Assembly: GCA_963578605.1 (NCBI GenBank)
Contig: CAUZEA010000140.1
Location: forward strand, 1-12,444
From: JAKVCB01 sp963578605
GTDB lineage: Bacteria > Planctomycetota > Planctomycetia > Pirellulales > Lacipirellulaceae
DNA: 12,444 nt
Reading direction: 5' to 3'
Numbering within the stretch: the stretch's first letter is position 1; each line of letters starts with the position of its first letter. Of the stretch, positions 7,403 through 12,444 are shown piece by piece. Below the pieces are notes generated by a model. It had not been told where the DNA came from. It did no database searches and saw nothing but the letters and a program-made list of their open reading frames with translations. The position numbers and the translations under genes are program-made.

Positions 7403-8800
7403 TTGGATGCAGCATCGATATTAAAACTGGCGTATGTGGTCGCAGCGGTCCTGTTCATCTTGGGATTGAAGAACATAACCCATCCGCGCACGGCCGTGCG
7501 CGGAAACTTCCTGGGTGCGCTGGCCATGTTGCTGGCCATCGTGGTGACGCTGTATCAGTTGTGGAAGGGTGATGGCAGTTTCTCTTACATCCTGATTGGC
7601 CTCGTTGTCGGCAGCTTGGTAGGGATCATACTGGCGGTACGCATTGAAATGACGGCCATGCCTCAGCTGGTCGCGCTGTTCAACGGATTTGGTGGAGGTG
7701 CGTCCGTCCTGGTCGCTTGTGCCGAATTGCTGAAGTTCACTAAACAGTCGGCTACCGTTGACGTGTTAATTGCTACGGCCGCAACGGGAATCATCGGTGC
7801 CGTCACCTTTTGGGGCAGCCTCGTCGCATTTGGAAAACTGCAGGAATTGAAGCTTTTTAAGAATTCCTTGGGCCTGCCGGGACAGCGGGTCATCAATGCG
7901 GTGCTCGCTCTGATCGTACTCGTACTCGCGGGCCTGCTTGTGCACATCGGCAGCGGTCCGACAGCCATTGCACTTTATCTGGCGGTCGTAGTGCTTAGCT
8001 CCGTGCTGGGTCTGTTTTTGGTCTCTTCCATTGGTGGTGCTGACATGCCGGTGGTGATTGCTTTGCTCAATTCCTATTCTGGATTGGCAGCCGCCGCCAC
8101 AGGATTTGTAATTGATAACAATGTGTTGATTATTGCCGGATCACTGGTGGGCGCTTCCGGAATCATCCTGACCAAGATCATGTGCAAGGCCATGAACCGG
8201 TCGTTGACCAATGTTCTGTTCGGAGTCCTCAAAGCGGGCTCCGTGATGGATACAGACGAGATCTACGCCACGGTGCGAAGCACCTCGGCTGACGATGTGG
8301 CCATGATTCTAGACACCGCGCAGCGGGTTGTGTTTGTTCCTGGTTACGGAATGGCCGTGGCGCAGGCTCAGCATGCGGTTCGCGATTTGGCAAATCAATT
8401 GATCGCCAATCAAACAGCGGTTGAGTACGCAATCCACCCCGTAGCAGGACGGATGCCGGGACACATGAACGTACTGTTGGCAGAAGCCGATGTGCCTTAT
8501 GAACAATTGATTGAAATGGATCTGATCAATCCCACCATGGCGCAGGTCGATGTGGCGATCGTGATTGGGGCCAACGACGTGGTGAACCCCGTGGCGCGGA
8601 CCGATCCTGATAGTCCTATTGCTGGGATGCCCATCATCAACGTTGACAAGGCTCGTACGGTGGTGGTGATCAAACGTAGTTTGAGTCCGGGTTTCGCCAA
8701 AATTCCAAATCCATTGTTTGCTGCCGAGAACACGCTGATGTTCTTCGGGGATGGCAAGACGGCTACGCTAGAAATCGTGGCCGCTCTCAAAGACCTGTAG
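7403..8800 (+). CDS. pntB: NAD(P) transhydrogenase subunit beta
   Basis: The product is 465 residues. It combines the larger part of membrane domain II (several hydrophobic segments between residues 5 and about 260) with cytoplasmic NADP(H)-binding domain III (about 290-465). Family landmarks are HPRTAVRGNFLGALAMLLA, EMTAMPQLVALFNGFGGGAS, ADMPVVIALLNSYSGLAAAA, the nucleotide-binding VPGYGMAVAQAQH (312-324), HPVAGRMPGHMNVLLAEADV, and IGANDVVNPVARTDPDSPI (388-406), closing with RSLSPGFAKIPNPLF. With PntAA and PntAB it couples hydride transfer from NADH to NADP to inward proton flow. The start is TTG 7403: an in-frame TAA lies at 7397, no in-frame ATG lies near, and AAGG at 7391-7394 is eight bases upstream. 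The residue matching E. coli beta-His91 appears to be Asn94. Confidence 0.96.
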   Translation: MDAASILKLAYVVAAVLFILGLKNITHPRTAVRGNFLGALAMLLAIVVTLYQLWKGDGSFSYILIGLVVGSLVGIILAVRIEMTAMPQLVALFNGFGGGASVLVACAELLKFTKQSATVDVLIATAATGIIGAVTFWGSLVAFGKLQELKLFKNSLGLPGQRVINAVLALIVLVLAGLLVHIGSGPTAIALYLAVVVLSSVLGLFLVSSIGGADMPVVIALLNSYSGLAAAATGFVIDNNVLIIAGSLVGASGIILTKIMCKAMNRSLTNVLFGVLKAGSVMDTDEIYATVRSTSADDVAMILDTAQRVVFVPGYGMAVAQAQHAVRDLANQLIANQTAVEYAIHPVAGRMPGHMNVLLAEADVPYEQLIEMDLINPTMAQVDVAIVIGANDVVNPVARTDPDSPIAGMPIINVDKARTVVVIKRSLSPGFAKIPNPLFAAENTLMFFGDGKTATLEIVAALKDL

Positions 8801-8820
8801 TGCTCGATAACTCCGTGCTG

Positions 8821-8838
8821 CCCGCCACAAGCTGCGGG
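8821..8838 (+). terminator. Hairpin after pntB, weak terminator candidate
   Basis: CCCGC (8821-8825) pairs with GCGGG (8834-8838) over an eight-base loop, 20 bases after the pntB stop. No T run follows, so if it ends the pnt transcript it would need a factor or act as an RNA-stabilising 3' end. The rest of the 263-base gap up to 9063 shows nothing I can name. Confidence 0.25.
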
Positions 8839-9063
8839 AAAGTCGCTATCTGCCCCTGTCAGGCAAGTGCCGGCTCTTCGCTTCTCGAAATGTTCTCTCT
8901 CAGCCACAATATCCTAACGATTTACACAATCCCCACACGTGATGCTGTGGAAAGCGATTTTCAGGAAATCCGTCTGACCAATTCGGCGTCCGGGAATCGA
9001 TGTTAACTCTTGACGCTTCGCTAATCTACAAAAGTTGAGTTGGACTAAGGGATTGAAGAAACA

Positions 9064-9867
9064 ATGGCTCTCCTGACGCTCAGTGAAGTAAGCCAGCCTT
9101 TGCGGGTGTATCGTGAAACGACGCCCGCACCCAGGCAGCTTCCGCCGGCTGGCAAGTCTGCCGGGAGCCAACTTGCGGCGGCGGCCAGGTACCGGCGAGA
9201 ACTCCAATTGCGGATGCCGCCCCTGTTGGACGGGTGGGATGTCACAGGCGCCATTGTGGGATCGGATTCCGACACGCTGCACGGTGGTCTTTATGACTGG
9301 TCAATGTGTGAGGACGGGTCGCTTGCCGTGGCAACCGGCTGCGCTGCCGGGCAGGGAGTGACGGCCGCTTTTGCAGCGACGTTCCTGATAGGTGCCCTGC
9401 GTTGCCATGCTGGTTATCAACTTTCGGCGTCAGAATTGATGCGTCAGTTGAACGGAAACCTTTGGATGGGTTCGACGGGAGACCACTTTGCGTCCCTGGT
9501 TTACGCTCACGTCTGCCCGGGTGACAGCCAGATTGCCCTGAGCCATGCTGGCCGTATTCATTGCCTGCTGGCTGGACCGGATGGTGCAGCCTGGTTGGAA
9601 GCGGACCAGACAGAGCCTTTGGGGACAGAACCCGAAAGAAGTTTTCAGCAGCGTTTCATTCAAGTGACCCAGAAGAGCTTGCTAATCCTGGCGGCTGTTC
9701 CGGAAACGGTTGGGTCAACGGTCTGGCAACAGTCACTCGGTGACATCGTCCAACGGCGACAACATGAACTACCTTCTCCACTGGCAAACTGCTTGGTGAC
9801 CGACTTAGAAAATTCTACTTCCACGGACCTCACTGGTTTCAGCCTGCTGGTATTCCGACGTCTGTAA
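9064..9867 (+). CDS. SpoIIE/RsbU-type PP2C-fold protein, metal site lost
   Basis: The product is 267 residues with no membrane segment. From about residue 55 it follows the SpoIIE phosphatase fold: LLDGWDVTGAIV, HGGLYDW, LAVATGCAAGQGVTAAF, a helix ending in LMRQLNGNLW, FASLVYAHVCPGDSQIALSHAGR (the usual FVTL-YA-L--NAGH region), then TEPLG and SLLILAAVPE. In active members, aspartates sit in GGDFYD, GDVxGxG, TDG and DDxT. Here those positions read G75, C93, V212 and G258 by my alignment. The protein is therefore probably a pseudophosphatase that binds a partner or competes with an active phosphatase. Active homologues dephosphorylate anti-anti-sigma factors; no such partner or sensor domain is encoded nearby. 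The start has AAGGGA at 9047-9052, a slightly long 11 bases upstream. The gene lies 263 bases after pntB and is probably separate from that operon. Confidence 0.72.
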   Translation: MALLTLSEVSQPLRVYRETTPAPRQLPPAGKSAGSQLAAAARYRRELQLRMPPLLDGWDVTGAIVGSDSDTLHGGLYDWSMCEDGSLAVATGCAAGQGVTAAFAATFLIGALRCHAGYQLSASELMRQLNGNLWMGSTGDHFASLVYAHVCPGDSQIALSHAGRIHCLLAGPDGAAWLEADQTEPLGTEPERSFQQRFIQVTQKSLLILAAVPETVGSTVWQQSLGDIVQRRQHELPSPLANCLVTDLENSTSTDLTGFSLLVFRRL

Positions 9868-9871
9868 GCCC

Positions 9872-9899
9872 TTGACGGTAGCAAGGGATCGCCTAGACT
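9872..9899 (+). promoter_or_regulatory. Candidate sigma70 promoter of tRNA-Leu
   Basis: TTGACG (9872-9877), a 16-base spacer and TAGACT (9894-9899) lie just after the stop of the SpoIIE-like gene. The predicted transcript start is near 9906, about 84 bases before the mature tRNA. Five of six -35 positions and four of six -10 positions match consensus. Confidence 0.55.
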
Positions 9900-9989
9900 G
9901 AAAACGTGAAGTGGATTGTGGAACGGAGCTCAGGCTACAACGTGTTGGCTCGGAATCGAAACACCGCATCTTCGAGCTAAAACCTGACA

Positions 9990-10075
<86 letters not shown>

Positions 10076-10080
10076 CAGAT

Positions 10081-10135
10081 AAAGCGACGCATTGCGATTT
10101 ACTGCATTTTGTGGTTTCACGTGCGTCGCTTTTTT
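10081..10135 (+). terminator. Terminator hairpin of tRNA-Leu
   Basis: AAAGCGACGCA (10081-10091) is a perfect 11-base inverted match to TGCGTCGCTTT (10122-10132), and the second arm continues into six T residues (10130-10135). It starts five bases after the tRNA, as expected for a factor-independent terminator. The 30-base loop is unusually long. Confidence 0.72.
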
Positions 10136-10155
10136 ATTTCGACGCTTCGGCGGCA

Positions 10156-10173
10156 CCCGAGGTGTGCCTCGGG
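10156..10173. other. Strong short inverted repeat in the gap after tRNA-Leu
   Basis: CCCGAGG (10156-10162) and CCTCGGG (10167-10173) form a perfect seven-pair stem with a TGTG loop. An alternative, mutually exclusive stem is GGCAC (10152-10156) with GTGCC (10164-10168). It lies about 20 bases after the T tract of the tRNA terminator and may add to transcription stop on either strand. The rest of the gap to 10340 holds a weaker CCGGG/CCCGG hairpin (10265-10283) followed by a T-rich stretch, and no gene that I can support. Confidence 0.45.
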
Positions 10174-10340
10174 AAGGTGGCGCATGCAATGGATGGAACC
10201 ATGCGTGTTTCCCGGTCGTCAATCGCTGGGAACATTGCCATTCACAATTGCCCGAGCCAGACGTCCGGGGTGGAGAATCCCGGTTATTATTGAGCGTCGA
10301 CAAGGGCCACGACAGGTCTGCGGCTCAGTACCAAATATGG

Positions 10341-11522
10341 TCAGTTCGCCCCGCTTCGATCGACCAACCTGCCCAGAATCATGACCGCGTTCCCGACGGA
10401 TCTCTGTCCCATTCTCCCCGACGGCGAATTAACGAGAGCGCCATCCAACCACATCGTTGACGATCCACCACCGTCCATGTTCAGCGCGTTCGTGCAGCCC
10501 AGCCGGTCCATGAGGTCCGCCAGTTCGCCGTAATTCATACCTCGTGAAAGTCCCGGCTGCCGACCATCCACAACAACGAGAAAGAGTTCTGTTTCATTGA
10601 ATCCTATGACCGTGCGCGGGTGCCGATTCTTCTTGTTGCCTTCACCCACCAGCCGTTTGCCATTCTGAATCAACGGGGGACCACCTCCTACCGCCTGCCT
10701 GACGCCAGCGAACTGCGGGCTGATCGAGGTCGAAAACGTGACATGGTCACCCGGTCGAAGTGTCGGCAGATCCTCGGCCACTCGAGTCACCACGGAAAGA
10801 ACCATGGTTTTGGGGCTAAGCGGTGTATCTCCTTTTCGGTTAATCGACCGGATGCTGCCGGTATAGGAAAGGTTCGCCCGCAGTGGCAGCCATTCGCTGT
10901 CGGGAGTTGCAGCCAGCACCAATTCAAGTCCGCCCTTCGTGTGGGTGGAAGTCCCGAATGACGGCGTGAAGAGAACAATGTCTGAGCTGCCGACTTCCGT
11001 CTTGTCGGCCGTCGTCGAACAATTGATGCGGTAGCTTGCTTCAGATCCGTCGGGCCACATGACCCTGAATTGGGATCCTCCTCCAACGGTCAGGTGCGGG
11101 CGTCCTTTACCGTCGATCCAAAACGAGGAATGCCCAGGACCATGTACCAGTTCTCCGTTCTGGATGTGGATGCCTTCCAAAGTTCCCCGGTAGCGCGAAT
11201 TACCGCTCCAGCCCATTTCAAAATAATCGCCGTTGACTGCGACGATCGGTTTGTCCAACTTCCTGTCGACCGCCTTGGCTTGTCCAGTCACGGTCTGACG
11301 ACCAAAAACTGTGCCGTTTGCCAGGCTCGTCATCACCGCCAGTTCTTTGCGGCCTAGTTCCATTTTGACGATGTGAATCGAGAGCGGACCCGGATATTGC
11401 TCGTGCCGGTACTCGATGCCCGGCCTCACGGTCCGGGTGGAGATCTCGCCCCCGATGCCCCACTCCAGGGCGGTCATGATCGTTAGGACAAGAAGCGCGG
11501 TCAACTTTGTTTTGGACTGCAT
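10341..11522 (-). CDS. Exported phosphodiester glycosidase family protein (NAGPA-type domain)
   Basis: The product is 393 residues. The N-terminus (MQSKTKLTALLVLTIMTALE, then WGIGGE) is a signal peptide or membrane anchor, so it acts outside the cytoplasm. The domain named after the human uncovering enzyme NAGPA follows. Its conserved blocks appear in order: VAVNGDYF (94-101), AVGGGPPLIQNGK (277-289), RHPRTVIGF (300-308), LVVVDGRQPGLSRGM (315-329), NALNMDGGGSSTMW (345-358), NSPSG and RSVGNAVMI (374-382). Family members remove N-acetylglucosamine or other sugars from phosphodiester links; in bacteria most are annotated only as exopolysaccharide-related or phosphodiester glycosidase proteins, and the substrate here is unknown. 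The start has an excellent ribosome-binding site, GGAGGA (plus-strand 11532-11537), nine bases upstream. The gene is alone on its strand, divergent from the ferredoxin gene. Confidence 0.93.
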   Translation of the reverse strand: MQSKTKLTALLVLTIMTALEWGIGGEISTRTVRPGIEYRHEQYPGPLSIHIVKMELGRKELAVMTSLANGTVFGRQTVTGQAKAVDRKLDKPIVAVNGDYFEMGWSGNSRYRGTLEGIHIQNGELVHGPGHSSFWIDGKGRPHLTVGGGSQFRVMWPDGSEASYRINCSTTADKTEVGSSDIVLFTPSFGTSTHTKGGLELVLAATPDSEWLPLRANLSYTGSIRSINRKGDTPLSPKTMVLSVVTRVAEDLPTLRPGDHVTFSTSISPQFAGVRQAVGGGPPLIQNGKRLVGEGNKKNRHPRTVIGFNETELFLVVVDGRQPGLSRGMNYGELADLMDRLGCTNALNMDGGGSSTMWLDGALVNSPSGRMGQRSVGNAVMILGRLVDRSGAN

Positions 11523-11848
11523 CTCTATGATTCCTCCAAATTCATTTTACCACGCGCGAAGCAGAGTATTTTCATCGCTTCTCCCAATCTTGAATCGCTT
11601 AGTAAGAGCCGTCTGGCTCACGGACCGTTAACACTTGCGGGATGTCGTGCCAACTTGCAAACGCCTTGAAAAGTCTATCACATTTGCCAAGGCCTCAAGG
11701 TCCGTTTTCTGAAACACTTGGTTCAACGACTTTTCTCGGATTCCTACAGCCCATGGTTGACCTGTAGCAGTCGCACGCAAGGGTGGAGTCTGATAAGATT
11801 TGAAAGTTGATGAACCCCCGAACGATTCTCAGGTGAAAGGACGACTCT
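11523..11848. other. Divergent intergenic region between glycosidase and ferredoxin genes
   Basis: In this 326-base gap the left edge holds the GGAGGA ribosome-binding site of the leftward gene and a TAAAAT box (plus-strand 11544-11549) without a good -35. The middle holds two back-to-back inverted repeats, GAGCC-GTCT-GGCTC (11606-11619) and ACGG-A-CCGT (11620-11628). The right edge holds the ferredoxin promoter candidate and ribosome-binding site. I see no convincing reading frame. Confidence 0.6.
11791..11799 (+). promoter_or_regulatory. Candidate extended -10 promoter of ferredoxin gene
   Basis: TGATAAGAT reads as the TGN extension plus a -10 box TAAGAT (four of six matches). No -35 box lies at the usual distance; TTGACC at 11757-11762 is too far away. 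Transcription would start near 11806, about 43 bases before the ATG. Confidence 0.3.
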
Positions 11849-12205
11849 ATGCCCAGGCTGACAGTTGAAGGTATTGGCGATTTCGAGGTTCCCGCAGGCA
11901 AGCGTCTGGTTCTGGCCTTAAAGGACGAAGCCGGCATCGATCAGCTTCACGCCTGTGGCGGTAATTCCCGTTGTACAACCTGTCGCGTGGAGTTTCTTGA
12001 CGGCGAGCCGAACAAACAAACCGCAGCCGAAAAGAACACACTCCAGGCTCGCGAACTATCAGGCGTACGGCTGAGTTGCCAAATCCTCTGCGATCAGGAT
12101 ATGTCAGTACGTGCCAACAGTCGCCTGGAAGGAAGCGGGCGGGAAGATTGTGGCCACCAGCCGACGGAAGAAATTCAACCACAACCGGTCGAATGGGTGG
12201 AATGA
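11849..12205 (+). CDS. 2Fe-2S ferredoxin
   Basis: The product is 118 residues, a small cytoplasmic electron carrier with a beta-grasp 2Fe-2S domain. The N-terminus (MPRLTVEGIGDFEVPAGKRL) is the first hairpin of the fold. The cluster ligands are C36, C42, C45 (HACGGNSRCTTCRVEF) and C77 (LSCQI), with spacing C-x5-C-x2-C-x31-C. The five-residue first gap is like adrenodoxin-type and cyclase-linked ferredoxins rather than the four residues of plant-type ones. C81 and C101 are extra and not expected to bind the cluster. The C-terminal 25 or so residues are polar, acidic and probably disordered. AAAGGA at 11836-11841, seven bases before the ATG, supports the start. No reductase or partner enzyme is visible nearby, so the redox partner is unknown. 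Confidence 0.93.
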   Translation: MPRLTVEGIGDFEVPAGKRLVLALKDEAGIDQLHACGGNSRCTTCRVEFLDGEPNKQTAAEKNTLQARELSGVRLSCQILCDQDMSVRANSRLEGSGREDCGHQPTEEIQPQPVEWVE

Positions 12206-12269
12206 CCCGGTAGGTCCGTCCGCGATTTTCTCCGGTCGCAAGCCCGCCAGGGCTGCAAAACGATTATTC

Positions 12270-12444
12270 ATGAGGTTACCCGGTGGTCCCTGGGGAAATC
12301 GTCATGGCATTCCGGAGAATCCGCAGGAAATCAAGTGGCCGAAACACGAGAATCTGCTGCGCTGTACCCCCGTATTCTGGATTGAAGATGGAGTTCGGCT
12401 GAATATTTTTACCATACGGGCAAGCCGTATGAAAAAGGACGGCC
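12270..12444 (+). CDS. Unrecognised protein, N-terminal part only (runs off window)
   Basis: An open frame begins at ATG 12270 and is still open at the right edge after 58 codons. It starts MRLPGGPWGNRHGIPENPQ and continues through KWPKHENLLRCTPVFWIEDG and a basic stretch ending RMKKDG. It has no signal peptide, and I do not recognise the family. The frame is open upstream to at least 12201 but has no earlier ATG, GTG or TTG there. No clear ribosome-binding site precedes it (the nearest purine run, AGGG, is about 17 bases away). It lies 64 bases after the ferredoxin gene and could be co-transcribed. Mixed codon use and many aromatic and charged residues make coding plausible, but the short length leaves this open. 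Confidence 0.4.
   Translation, partial: MRLPGGPWGNRHGIPENPQEIKWPKHENLLRCTPVFWIEDGVRLNIFTIRASRMKKDG

Noticed and set aside
8800..9006. Plus-strand 68-codon frame starting at GTG that overlaps the pntB stop (TAGTG)
   Set aside because: The overlap looks like coupling, but the residue composition is unremarkable, no family is recognisable and no ribosome-binding site is evident; probably a chance open frame.
9010..9032. TTGACG before the SpoIIE-like gene as a promoter
   Set aside because: The -35 box is good, but no -10 box lies 15-19 bases downstream; TACAAA is only 11 bases away.

Overview
The window is ordinary bacterial chromosome with roughly balanced base composition. It most resembles a planctomycete of the Pirellula/Rhodopirellula type. 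That assignment is an inference from gene content: tandem secreted amidohydrolases, a three-gene proton-translocating transhydrogenase, many exported enzymes, a tRNA without encoded CCA, and short loose gene clusters. No mobile element, CRISPR array or phage gene was found.

Layout from left to right. (1) Positions 1-3377 hold two co-directional amidohydrolase genes. The first enters the window already in progress. It begins with the tail of one amidohydrolase domain, followed by a complete second domain that keeps its metal ligands. The second gene encodes an exported amidohydrolase-fold protein that has lost nearly every metal ligand. (2) Positions 3567-4499 encode an exported calcineurin-like metallophosphoesterase with variant motifs. 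(3) Positions 4534-5381, minus strand, are the rplM-rpsI ribosomal protein operon, with a clear sigma70-type promoter. (4) Positions 5687-8800, plus strand, are the pntAA-pntAB-pntB operon for the membrane NAD(P) transhydrogenase. PntAB carries an extra N-terminal signal-like segment, and pntB starts at TTG. (5) Positions 9064-9867 encode a SpoIIE/RsbU-type PP2C-fold protein in which the metal-binding aspartates are replaced. (6) Positions 9990-10075 are a tRNA-Leu(GAG) with a candidate promoter and a downstream hairpin terminator. (7) Positions 10341-11522, minus strand, encode an exported phosphodiester glycosidase (NAGPA-type domain). (8) Positions 11849-12205 encode a small 2Fe-2S ferredoxin. 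(9) From 12270 an unrecognised reading frame runs off the right edge.

How the genes work together. The transhydrogenase genes form one translationally coupled unit that uses the proton gradient to drive NADPH formation. rplM and rpsI overlap by four bases as a classical ribosomal operon. The amidohydrolase pair probably works, or evolved, together. The remaining genes are single units with no visible functional link. The most notable features are two independent cases of an enzyme fold that has lost its active-site metal ligands: the second amidohydrolase and the SpoIIE-like protein. I see no convincing evidence of a wholly new multi-gene system.
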